Below are positions 9,060 through 19,865 of a stretch of DNA of 64,000 bases, one piece after another. Where the stretch lies: positions 3,314,501 through 3,378,500 of the forward strand of contig OX638130.1 in NCBI GenBank assembly GCA_951804985.1. The letters run 5' to 3'. Source of the stretch: Dryomyza anilis (lineage: Eukaryota; Arthropoda; Insecta; Diptera; Dryomyzidae). How positions within the stretch are numbered: the stretch's first letter is position 1; each line of letters begins with the position of its first letter. The position numbers and the translations under genes are program-made. The notes under the pieces are model-generated. The model was not told the origin of the DNA. It searched no databases and saw nothing but the letters and a program-made list of their open reading frames with translations.

Positions 9060-10164
9060 ATGAAGCATTTGACATATCTGTGTTTAATATTGTTGATAGG
9101 ACAGGTTATGTCCACTATCTTGTTATTAAGTGCTGCATTGGGTACTGCGGCAGTAGGTACTGCTGTAGTCGGTACTGCTGTAGTCGGTACTGCGGCAGTA
9201 GGTGCTGCGGTAGGTGCAGGGGTAGTAGGAACTGCGGCAGTAGGAGCTGCGGCAGTAGGTGCTGCGGCAGTAGGAACTGCGGTAGTTGGTACAGCGGCAG
9301 TTGGTACTGCGGCCGTAGGTACTGCCCTAGGCTATTTGGCCATAAGGTATGTTGCTGTGCCGGAAGCTAAAAAAATAGTGAACAAAGTGAAGACATCTAT
9401 GACAAAGGAATGAGTATAAATTATAAATATAAATTATTATTATACATATATTTTTTTTAATTAACAGGAAGAACCGACGGATCTCAGTGGGGCACATCTT
9501 CACAAAAAACCAACTGGGCCACAACGAAGTGGGCCACAACCAAGTGGGCCACAACCAAGTCGGACACAACCAAGTGGGCCACAACCAAGTCGGCCACAAC
9601 CAAGAGGGCCAAAACATAGTGGGCCACAACCAAGAGGGCCAAAACATAGTGGGCCACAACCAAGAGGGCCACAACCTAGTAGGCCACAACCAAGAAAACC
9701 ACAACCTAGTGGGCCACAACCAAGAGGGCCACAACCAAAAATACAACCGAGAACTGTTGTTACTACGCCACAACCAAGATCTGTTGTTCCTGTGATCACT
9801 GTTCCTGGGCCAAATCTTGATAGAATTATAATTCCGGTGAATGGACCTGTTCCAAATACACCTTCTGTAAGTGTATGACAGAAAAATATTTATTAACATT
9901 TTAAAAAGTAATTTTAAATTTTTATTTAATGAACAGATCCCCACTTTGGATCTTATTCGGCCGCACATTGATAGAATAATAGTACCAGTGAATGTTTTGA
10001 ATAGACCTATGCCTGTTTTGCCCAGACCTCCTCCTGTGGATAATTCGAATTCACAGCCTAGACCTCTTCCTGTAGATAATCCGAATATTAATGTTCCAAA
10101 AATACCCCCTACTGTGCATCCAAGACAGATATATAGACCACGGAGCAGAAGAAATAAATCATAA
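9060..10164 (+). CDS. Secreted Val/Gly/Ala-repeat and Pro/Gln-rich protein, paralog 2
   Basis: This is the tandem paralog of the gene at 4831, same strand, about 2.8 kb downstream, not recognised by name. Exon 1 (9060-9413) has a signal peptide (MKHLTYLCLILLIGQVMS), AVGTA/VVGTA pentapeptide repeats at about residues 22-86, and the tail PEAKKIV...MTKE before TGA. Exon 2 (9468-9866, 133 codons) is QPSG/QPRG repeats followed by LDRIIIPVN. Exon 3 (9937-10164, 76 codons with stop) carries IDRIIVPVN and PRPPPVDN and ends RSRRNKS. The intron at 9867-9936 has a GTAAGT donor. Splicing exon 1 from the in-frame donor at 9378 gives 314 residues. The equivalent of paralog 1 exon 3 is absent. The polyadenylation signal is AATAAA at 10215. 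Exon lengths differ from paralog 1 only by whole codons, which argues for coding constraint. Confidence 0.75.
9375..9467 (+). other. Exon 1/exon 2 junction of paralog 2 with stop at the donor
   Basis: TGA lies at 9411-9413 with GT at 9414. The alternative phase-0 donor ATA|GTGAAC is at 9378. The acceptor TTAACAG ends at 9467, and the next exon begins EEPTDLSGAHLHK, identical to paralog 1. The arrangement matches paralog 1 exactly. Confidence 0.6.
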
Positions 10165-12275
10165 AATTTTCAATAATTGAGGAGCTCATTTTCAAAACGT
10201 GCTATCCACTTAAAAATAAAATGACTTTATTTAAAAAAATACGGTCCAAAAAATATTACTTTACAAAAGTGAATATACTATCGAAATAAGAAAATACTAA
10301 AAATGAAAAATACCTTTGATCCAATTTGATTTTACCATTAAGTATCAACATATTACCATTAAGTATCAACATATCATTTAAAACCGGAATATAATAAAAA
10401 ATTAGGCGTAATTTTCACATGCAGTTAGGCGGTTTTGCAGTATAATCTACGAAATTTTTTTCGGTTGCAGCAATGAAACATTGGTTCGATTAACCGCACG
10501 CCAAAAGAGTATTTGTTCTGTGTGTAGAGGTGTGGCTGGTTTATCTGGATGTGGCTAAAGTCTCGAATGAATACATTGATGGATGTGACTGAAAGAGTCT
10601 AAAATTGGAAATTTGAATTTTTAAAAATTGAAATTTTCTTAAAAACATCACGCAATAGGAAAAATCGGCTGCCGCGTATTATGTATGGGATGTCCATACA
10701 TAAAACGTTTTGTATAGCAGTGTTTTTCAATAAGAATAAATAACAGATATTAAAAATTTTTAAAAGAAAACTAAATTTCGAAAGTAAACAAAAATAATAA
10801 TATGCATTTTTGTGACTTCTCTCAATTTTATTCTAATTGCTTATCTACGTCAATCGTTCGTAATAAAGCGACCAACTTAAGGCGCGGAATTTTAATTACA
10901 TAATTTACTGCAACGAACCCATGTAAATGCCGGCCGCGCATGTCATAAAAATCCAGTCCCTCCCCACATAGTGCCGATTTTGATCCTGATCATCAGCGCG
11001 CATCATCATTGGGTTAATAGAAAAGGACACGCAATGTAATAACAATAATTATGAATTTTATCCGATTAAAAAAGAACAAACAACAGCATTAATAAACGCA
11101 TTCCATACAAATACCATACGCGGGCAAGGACATGAAGGACATGCAGTGGAACAGTCAAAAAGTTGAAGTGTATTTAAAAATGCGTGCGCCATGACAATTA
11201 ATCGTTGACTAGTTAGACGGACTCGTGTTGTATTTACACAAATGAAAATTACCATCTATTCTATAAATTCTATATAGTATATGCAACAGTGCGGCCTAAG
11301 CCTAAGGATATCTGACTGGATATGTGACGGGTGCGTGTCATAACGCTCAATTATAGTGACACTCGAAATTAACGCATTTTCCGTCGAATGTCATGCGAAT
11401 TGCAAGGCGCGCAACATATGGGTGTGGCGACGCCCATACTCGACTCTAATAAATGTGCGCCATTTATTTGGGATTTTCACTTACAATTTCATCATTATTA
11501 ACATTACTTGTAATTTTTTTGTTTGCTTTTTTATTACCTCTACTCATTATTTTAGGTTTTTCTCATTTTGGGTTATCTTTTTTTGTTCATGTTAAAATAA
11601 TTAAAATTTCATTATTTATGCATTGCATGTCATTCTTTTTTGAATAGCATTTCATTGTAGTTTAATTTATTTAATAATCGTCACATGTTGTAAGTAATAA
11701 TGTAATTGAAAATAGTGCGTTCTCGTCCTAGCTGCTAATGTCCTGTCAAGTGATGTCATCGCAATTAGCGAACAGGGTTTTCTGTTTGAGGGCTCTAAAA
11801 TGGGCGCTAAACGATTTGTTTGTTTTTGTAGTTATGCTAATTTAAATAAACTATTAACACGTTTTATTACAATGAATATTACAAATTCTAAATCAGAAAA
11901 TAATACAATCTAAACGGTTCATATATGATCAACTTTATCTCCTGGGTCAATTTTTTAATGTCCGTCTGGCTGTTGTCAGAAATCGTGATTATAAGAAAAC
12001 GATAAGAGCTAAATCAATGAAATTAAGAATTTGAATAACATGTTAGTTTTTGCTTTTCGTTATTAAAAATAGGCAAGTTTGGTTCACGATTTTCAGTGAT
12101 ACGACTACTTTTAACGAAGAGGCATACCACGCCAAATCAACCTGGGATTGGACTGAACTGAGAAATCGAATTTAAAATCAGATGATGATATTTTTAAATC
12201 TTATTAAAAGACGGACATGCCCTACATATTTATATTTTTATATTATTTTTAATTAAAACAGCTTTGTACAACTTG
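10165..12275. other. Non-coding stretch with small repeats
   Basis: A direct duplication of TTACCATTAAGTATCAACATA occurs at about 10333-10374. Positions about 10405-10451 (TTCACATGCAGTTAGGCGGTTTTGCAGT split by short gaps) match the terminal region of the TIR element at 46338-47145, so a fragment of that family lies here. Small open frames at 11356-11647 look like low-complexity chance frames. No gene is called. Confidence 0.4.
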
Positions 12276-13006
12276 AAAAAAAAAACGAGTTGGGAAAGTT
12301 AGGTCACATGGGTAAGTTCGGTCATATGGGACGTACTTTTATCGTCGGTCGGACCCGACTTTGGGTATTCTGACGACTTATATTCCATTAATTTAAAAAA
12401 ATGATGTAAAAGTAAAAAAATAAAAAAATCAAAAAATGTTAAAACATGTAGAAAAATAAATGTGGGCGAATCACGCCCAGATTTAAGGCTAATATTTCAT
12501 AATTTTGCTTTCAATAATTTGCGAATAAAATGTCTACAATGAAAAAGCGAGGAGTAATAAAAAAAATCAAATGTGGGCGTATCACGCCCATTTTTGGATC
12601 ATATATTTTTAGGTGAATTCTAACAATAAATTTTAAATTTTATAAGTATATCTTGAATACTTTTCGAGTTATTGGTTCGTAAAGAGTTGTATAAAATTGA
12701 CTTGTATGGGAGGTGGGCGTGTCCGTTGACCAATATGGCTCATTTACATTGACAAAAATAACTTTTGACTAAAAAGTATAGAAACGAAATTTCATCGCAT
12801 TCTAAGCAGTATTTCTCAAGTTATCGTGTATATGGACAGCAAGGCAGACAGACGGACAGACAGACGGACATAGCTAAACGGACTCGGGTGGTGATGCTGA
12901 TCAAGATTATATATACTTTTCCATACCGGCCACGCCTCCAAAGGGGCGTTACAATATCTGCACAAATTTAATATACCCTGTACCTCATAGGTGTAGGGTA
13001 TAAAAA
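12276..13006 (-). mobile_element. DINE-1 / Helentron-type element
   Basis: On the minus strand it begins TTTTTATACCCTACACCTATG and ends CCAACTCGTTTTTTTTT. It contains AGTATATATAATCTTGATCAGCAT and a short GTCTGTCCGTCTG run. Inner lines such as GGGCGTGATACGCCCACATTT are shared with the copy at 14947-15751. It lies just upstream of the promoter of the Gly/Arg-rich gene. Confidence 0.85.
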
Positions 13007-13203
13007 TACGAACTAATGATTCAATTAAGTGTATCACAATATCGAACAATTAATATCAATTATAATTCAGTAAAACTACGCTTCGTTGATTTACAATTTT
13101 CTCGTCACCGGGTTTTTTTATTCTTTTGTTACCGTTTGTTTGGCACCATTCTAAAGTGTTGATGGTAGTTCTAATTATAGTCGCATTAAAGCAAATTTTT
13201 GCT

Positions 13204-13210
13204 ATAAAAT
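13204..13210 (+). promoter_or_regulatory. Candidate TATA box of the Gly/Arg-rich peptide gene
   Basis: TATAAAA lies about 98 bp before the ATG at 13308, which would leave a 5' UTR of about 70 nt if transcription starts about 30 bp downstream. No initiator consensus is obvious. Confidence 0.45.
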
Positions 13211-13307
13211 AGTTGAATCGGAGCATGCGACAAATAGTTGAAATTGTGTGTTTCCAGAAATATTTACATCATATTTTTATCATTATTTTAAAATTTTGTA
13301 ATTAAAA

Positions 13308-13655
13308 ATGCAAAAAGTTTCAATGTTTGCAATGTTGATGACCTGCATGTTGCTGATATTTTTGGTAAGTTAACAGTGCAGATTTTTAAAACATATTTTG
13401 AAAATTCGGAAAGATAAAAATTTAATTTAGGTACCAAATACCGAGACTTTGCAGCCTGTTGCTGGCAATAATTTGTTGCAATTACCGGTGGCAGCGGTAC
13501 ATGGACTAGGTGGGGATGAGCTAACCGCTGGACATCGTGGTGGTGGTCGCGGTGGTAGACGTGGCGGTGGACGCAATGGTACCACAACAGCGGCACCAGC
13601 AACGGCGGTACCAGTAACGTCGGTACCAGCAACGTCGGCAGCAGCAACTGTATAA
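13308..13655 (+). CDS. Small secreted Gly/Arg-rich peptide with Thr/Ala/Val-rich tail
   Basis: This is a two-exon gene I do not recognise. Exon 1 (13308-13364) encodes 19 residues, MQKVSMFAMLMTCMLLIFL, a signal-peptide-like hydrophobic stretch. The donor is a perfect GTAAGT at 13365. The 66-bp intron ends TTTAATTTAG at 13430. Exon 2 (13431-13655) adds 74 residues in phase 0: VPNTETLQPVAGNN..., then a GGGRGGRRGGGRNG block at about residues 53-66, then a TTTAAPATAVPV tail with VPATS repeats, ending at TAA. Total length is 93 residues with no Cys in the mature part. Polyadenylation signals lie at 13733 and 13753. Gly/Arg-rich secreted peptides in flies can be antimicrobial or matrix components. 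Which applies here cannot be told. It shares the signal-peptide/short-intron design of the two paralogs upstream but not their repeats. Confidence 0.65.
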
Positions 13656-13759
13656 ATCTCATGTTTGCCAACAAAAAAATATATACGAAATATTTTGTAA
13701 ATAATATACAGCGCATTGAAAAAAGCAACTATAATAAAATTACTGAAAACCAAATAAAG

Positions 13760-14350
13760 CACTTATTAAATATACCATCCGAGATAAAAAAATAAAATAT
13801 TAAATCAGATATCAGATTATTTAGTGCTTTTGTTAACTGGTTTTAGCTATGTTAATTTGTCTTATTAAATCTTAAATACTAAATAAATAATTCAAGAATA
13901 GTCAAAAAAATCAAAAATTATCAAAAAATCTTATAGATTCTAAAAACGCACGTTAACAATTCAAATTTAAACTTGTAACAAAGCATGCGGCGACTCCCAC
14001 ATATTTGAATTTGTGCTTCTTCTTATTCTTCTCCACCACCCTCTCTTTACAACATCATCTCAGAATTACAACACAACAAATAACACATGCACACCTCTTG
14101 TTCTCCTTCTTTTCTCCCTCTCGCAAAACTCTCAATTAGCACAACAATAAAAAAGTAGCGGCAGCTCCAAAGAGTTTAACACAAATAAGTAATTGTTTGT
14201 TGTTGTGAGATTTTATCAATCGATGCTCCTTCAATTGTTTTCTTTAGTTGATCGGAAGCACGCGTCAAGAATAGATCATGGGCTGTGAAGTGAACGAAAA
14301 AAAAGGAATTATTTTCCATTGTCTAAAGTGTGCAAAAATAATTTAATTAC
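13760..14350. other. Non-coding stretch with CT-rich block
   Basis: The stretch is AT-rich up to 13990. A CT-rich stretch (CTTCTTCTTATTCTTCTCC and similar, 14018-14140) follows, then an ATCGATGC word. This resembles sequence upstream of a fly promoter. No open frame of note. Confidence 0.35.
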
Positions 14351-14351
14351 T

Positions 14352-14946
14352 TCGTTAGTTTTCGGTTTGTGCGCGAAGTGTTTAATGTAAATTGAATCGT
14401 AATGGTTAAATATTAAAAAGACAAAATGTGGTGGTGCAATAAAATATAAGTAAATGAAAAATGTGCATACAGAAAATGTAGTGCGTAAATAATAAGCACT
14501 AAAAAAATAGAAAAGAGCAGTGCATAAGTGATGGGCAATAGAAAATATCAAAAATGCATGAAAAGTATAACCAATGAGACATGATTCAATAATTAATACG
14601 TAATCTCATGTCATTGGTCATCAAGTGAAAATGTCTGTTTTTTCGGTCATTCTTTGTGTCGTTAGATTTTGGTCTGTCCGCGAAGTGTTTAATGGCAATT
14701 GAATCGTAAGTGCGCGATGTGTTAAAAAGTGAAAAAAAGTGATGGTGCAATAAAATATAAGTTAATAAAAAAAAATTAATGCGTAAATAATAAGAAATTG
14801 AAATGAAAAAAGAATAGTGATGGGCAATTGAAAAAAATAAAAAATGAAAAATCTAACTAAAGAACATAAAACATAAAGTGCAATGTAATGATTTGCGAAA
14901 GGCATGGTTCGACATGATTAAATTAAAAGGTACGTAATCTAATGTG
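14352..14946 (+). other. Duplicated block resembling a non-coding first exon
   Basis: Unit 1 (14352-14612) and unit 2 (14658-14946) share, in order: TCGTTAG-TTT-GGT-TGT-CGCGAAGTGTTTAATG, ATTGAATCGTAA, GTGGTGCAATAAAATATAAGT or its variant, AGTGATGGGCAAT, and TACGTAATCT. Unit 2 ends AAAAG|GTACGT, a good donor at 14930. Unit 1 has lost the GT. No long open frame is present. I infer a tandemly duplicated 5' UTR exon of a + strand gene whose coding part lies outside the window, unproven. Confidence 0.4.
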
Positions 14947-15751
14947 TTTTTATACCCTACACCTATGAGGTTCAGGTTATATTAACTTTGTGCAGATATT
15001 GTTACGCCCCTTAGGAGGCGTGCCCGGTATGGACAAGTATATATATTCTTGATCAGCATCACTACCCGAGTCCGTTTAGCCATGTCCGTCTGTCCGCCTT
15101 GCTGTTTTGCTGTCCGAATACAGAAAAACTTGAGAAATACTGATTAGAATGCGATGAAATTTCGTCTCGATATGTTTTAGCGAAAAGTATGAAATGAGCC
15201 AAATCGGTCAACGGACACGCCCACCTCCCATTCAAGTCATTTTTATACTATTTAGGAACTAATAACTCGACAAGTATTCAAGATATAGTTATAAAATTTA
15301 AAATGTATTGTTAGAATTCAACTAAAAATATGTGGTCCAAAAATGGGCGTGATCCGCCCACATTTTTTAACATTATTTCCCGCGTTTTCATAGTGTAAAT
15401 TTTAACCGTAAATTATTAAAATCAAATATATGAAATGTTAGCCTTACAAAATTTTAAATATAGGCGTGGTCCGCCCACTTTTATTTTTCTAAATTTATTT
15501 AATAAGTTTTTTATACTTTTATATATTTTTATTAAATTATAATCCCCATAATTTAATAAAAAGTCGTATTTCTGATATGTGTAAAATATTCTGAGAACTT
15601 TTATATAACGATAGTTATACAAGTATATATCACACATTAATATCCCTACTAAAGGTGTGCGGTATTTCATAATCGGGCCCGACCGACTATAAAAGTCCGT
15701 CCCATGTGACCGAACTTACCCATGTGATCTAACTTTCCCAACTCGTTTTTT
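14947..15751 (+). mobile_element. DINE-1 / Helentron-type element
   Basis: It starts TTTTTATACCCTACACCTATG and contains AGTATATATATTCTTGATCAGCAT and CCGAGTCCGTTTAGCCATGTC. Two GGGCGTG-TCCGCCCA inverted words occur, and the copy ends CCCAACTCGTTTTTTA. It lies 17 bp after the candidate donor at 14930. Confidence 0.85.
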
Positions 15752-16530
15752 ACTAATTTGAAAATAATTCACAACAATTTCAACACAGTTTATTGGAATA
15801 AATGTTTTTACCGATGAGAGTAAAAATATGTCCATACTTGAATTTGTGGCTGTCACTGGGTGACACTGGCTTATTTATTAAAATTCTGCGGACCCAAAAA
15901 CACATATATATCTGTGGCATTATTAATTAACAAACAAACTCGAGATATGCTCAAATTGTGTTATTAAGAGCATCGTAATACTTATATGTGTCAAATTTTG
16001 AGAATGGTACTTTTTATAGGTCCTAAAATACAAGCACAAAACGTAAAATAATATTATTCAAAAACATTTTACAGACATTTATTTATTTTATGTTTTTCTT
16101 TAATTTGCTAAAAACAATTTTTAAAAATAATGTTCGTAATCAGTTGTAAAGCTTAAAAATGCTCTCTTTAAAAGATCAAAACATAGATATATCCACAGAT
16201 ATAAAAAAAATGTTTATGGGCGGATCACGCACTCAGAAAACGGTTTCTTTTTATCAATGAAAACTAACATGAGCGCCTAGTTCAATTTTCGTTATTTTAT
16301 GTAATTTTTTTTCCTACTTGTTGAAATATTTCTTTATACTAAGGAAAGTGTTTCCTTCAAATACGGAATAAGGTATATAAGAAAACGCTATTTGAGGTTC
16401 ATTACTATTCATAAACTATTTTCTGAGTGTTTTGACACAAATGTGTAATAAATGTAATTTGTTTGTCTCTTTTCCAACGTATCACGTTGGAATTCAACTG
16501 TCATTATATTAATAAGAACATTAACTTAAG
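15752..16530. other. AT-rich non-coding stretch, nothing identified
   Basis: No open frame, repeat or known motif stands out. Confidence 0.35.
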
Positions 16531-17455
16531 AACTTGGATTAAAAAAAAAATTTCAATAAAAATTGAATTTTTCACTAAAAATTGAATGTTTCACTAAAAC
16601 ACAATTTTTCACTACAAATTCAATTTTTCTCTAAACATGAATTTTTTTTTTACTAAAAATTCAATTTATTCATTTAAAATTCTAATTTTCACCAAAAACT
16701 CTAATTTTTATTAAAAATTCTAAATTTCACTAAAAATTTAATTTTTCAATACAAATTCAAAATATAACTAAAAAACTTAAAATTAAAATTTATATTTTCA
16801 TTGAAAATTAAAATTTTCACTAAAAATTCAAATATTCACTAAAAATTCAATTTTTCACAAAAAAAAAATTCAATAAAACTTAAAATATGCACAACAATAG
16901 GAAATTTTCACTAGAAATTCAACTTTGAACTAAAACTTCAACTTCTCTCTAAAAATTCAACTATTTGCTAAAATTTCAACTTTTCACTTAAAATTTAAAT
17001 TTTTACTTAAAAAAAAAATATTCATTAAAATGTAAATTTTTGCTAAAAATTCAATTTTACATTAAAATTTCAGATTTCATTAAAATATCAATTTTTCACT
17101 ACAAATTCAATTTTACATTAAAATTTGAGATTTCATTAAAATGTCAATTTTTCACTAAAAATTAAATTTTTCACTAAAAAACAACTTTTCTGTAAAATTC
17201 CAATTAAAATATAATATAAACTTAATTTTTCACACAAAATTTAATTTTCAACTAAAAATTATTTTTTCATTTTTTTAATAAAATTGATTTTATCAATAAA
17301 AATTAAATTGTGAAAATAAGATTTTTTGATATTAATTCCATTTTGGGTCAGATTTAATTATGCAATCAAAATTCAATTGTTCTCTAAAAATTCAATTTTT
17401 CACTCAAAATTCAATTTTCTCTATAAATTACATTTTTTAATAAAAATGTGTTAGG
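16531..17455 (+). repeat. Diverged 19-bp satellite array
   Basis: The array consists of degenerate copies of TTTTTCACTAAAAATTCAA and close variants in the same orientation as the array at 50042-52270. Spacing is irregular and few adjacent units are identical, so this is an older or less homogenised array. Confidence 0.75.
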
Positions 17456-19430
17456 AATTATATTTTTCCATTTTATTTAAATAATTGTAAATTTTTTCTT
17501 AAAAATATATCAACCCTAATTTAAATAGTAACATCATTAATCAGCCCAAATCAATTACGACAATTGTTGCCAATATGCAAGAACATGACTGCAACGATTA
17601 CCAGAAACAAATCTTTGCTGTCACTTGTGTGTGGATGCAATACAAAAGAGCAGCAGTAGTAGAAGTAGTAGTAGCAGCAGCAATAGCAACAGAGACTGCC
17701 GTAATCCATGCCGACAGTTGCCGAAGTCCTGCCTGCCAACCAGGCAAACATTCTAATAAATCACTTAACCCCTGCTGCAAAGGGCCACAAGTGCAACAAC
17801 AGCATTCATCGATATAATTCAAAATTGAAATTGCAACAATCAATTGCACAAATCACTGCACAAATAAATTCTGAAATGTCCACAGCAATGCACAAGACTC
17901 CAACCTTCTTCTATACCACCTGCCCCGCCATTTAGGCCGGGTACAAAATCCCCAACTGCTATTTCTTGGGCTAATGGAAAATTATGCTCGAGCTGTGCTA
18001 ATCTGTGATTTTGGACGCTTGTTCGCAAGTGTCATAAATCAATAAAGTACCAATAAGTCGTTGGCTAGCATATTCAATAGCGCATGCAAGGATATGCCAG
18101 GATATACAAGGATAATGCATGCCAGCAGCACAAATATATGTGTTATAGTGTTTGTGTATGTTGCTGGCAACTTGAAAATGCAAATTTTGCAAAAGGACAT
18201 CACATACGGCAAGGATATATGCCAGCAGTGGCAGCCAGGACGACGACATTCATATTTCATGCAATTTCAATTGGAATTCTAAATCAATCAGATTGAAACT
18301 CCAGAGTCAAGTGCGGCGTTGAGTTGCGTTGAGCTCAGTGAACGCTGCACTGCAATTGTAGGCATGCAAATGCAAGGATACTGCCACAAGGACTCAGGCT
18401 CTTGACGTGCTCAAACTCAAACTTCTCCAACTACTGCTTCTCAAACTCCCACTTCTTCATATGCAATGAATGACGCCTATTCTCGTTACAGTTGCTTCGT
18501 CCTGCTTGTCTTACTTGTCGTCCTTTTCGTCCTCAACATCATCGTCGTCGTGAAATTCAAAGTAAGACACAAATCATAATCATATGGAAATACAAAATAC
18601 GAAACGATTTGGCCAAATACTGAATTGAACTGATATATTAATGGCCACTTGACCCAACGGATGCAACGAAGGACATGCAGACATTCGAGACAAGTCACTG
18701 CAATGCAAGGATGTGTGCGAAGCAACTCGGACTTGTACCCGGTCGGATTCGTTGTAGCCAATACAAGCCATTACCAAAGGCAAAGCCAAAGTCAAGCAGA
18801 GCGAGTAACTGTCGACGCTTATAAATCAACCTTTGAACACATCCTTGGCCAGGACATTGCAACAAATACGTACAATGCATGCATATTATAAATGTGCGAG
18901 TGTCTCTGCGTATGACTGAGTGTATTGGCCAAATGCAACAATAACAACAAAAACAACAATACTGGTAGCAATACGAGCAACTTATCTGTGTTTTCCTTTC
19001 CAAATAAATAATGACAACGTCGTCGGCGACGACGACAAATAATAGGCGAAGAACCAATGCAAGGATGTGCGCTGAATGGAAGGAGTAGGTGCTGGAGGCC
19101 GCATAAAATATGAAAATTTATATGTTTACACTTGGAAAATTGTGTTAAAAATGTTATTTAATATAAATAATATCTATATGTGATATAGTTTGAAAAGATG
19201 TCAAATTTAAGGATAGATTGATACCAATAGAACAAAAACGAATAAAGCTGACCTTGGTGCGTGTATTATTAAATATATAATTTCTTAAAAAAATGAAATT
19301 CGTGAAACATTCTAAAACTGCTCATGTCAAATTCCCGTCTAAACGTAAAATAGGTCTATACATATAGTACATAGTTATAAAAGGCTATGTAGTAAAAGGA
19401 CTATCTAGAAAGTGGCAAAGAGATATTTTT
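17456..19430. other. Unique, GC-richer non-coding DNA with GCAAGGAT words
   Basis: CA/CAG-rich unique sequence. GCAAGGAT occurs at about 18086, 18202, 18371, 18699 and 19048, and two further AGGATA words stand next to the first. Short overlapping frames on both strands (17551-19057) have no protein features. It looks like regulatory intron or intergenic DNA. Confidence 0.4.
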
Positions 19431-19436
19431 TATATG

Positions 19437-19865
19437 TTTAACTAACGCTCCAATGTCCCCTATTTATGCAATGCACAGTGTTGATCATAGGAAAGGATGA
19501 TATGCTAAACGAAGGGTCAAAAGATCAAGTAGTATCGGTGAATGTTTGTCTTTAATTTGGAAATATCAGAAATGTCAGGAAAAACAGACACAAAGTTTGT
19601 ACAAAAAATATATCGTGCGACTGAAAAACGGTTTTTCGATGCGTAGATATGTTAAGAATCGGATGGACATCGAAATATTTAATGCCCGAGTAGAAAGAGA
19701 GAAAACAACTTTCTTCGATGTTTAAGAGAACCAATAAAGGTAAAATATTTTCGTTCCCTTTTAATATATAACACGTTATTGTATTCTTTCCCTAAATTCT
19801 AAATGGAATTTCTGAAATGTGCGAATTGTATTCCATCCTAGGCTAAATATTGGTGATATTTAGAA
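19437..19865 (-). mobile_element. Decayed 3' fragment of the Jockey/CR1-like LINE
   Basis: On the minus strand it matches the 3' part of the copy at 29470-30540: the terminal words TGCACTGTGTTGCAT-like and GGACAT..AGCGTTAG, the tail region encoding LWNNLP-like sequence, and TTAGCCTAGGATGGAATACAATTCGCACAT at the far end. Many indels break the frame. Confidence 0.7.

Noticed and set aside
9327..9968. 213-codon and 99-codon minus-strand frames
   Set aside because: Antisense of paralog 2 exon 2; low-complexity Trp/Leu or Cys/Gly content comes from the repeat.
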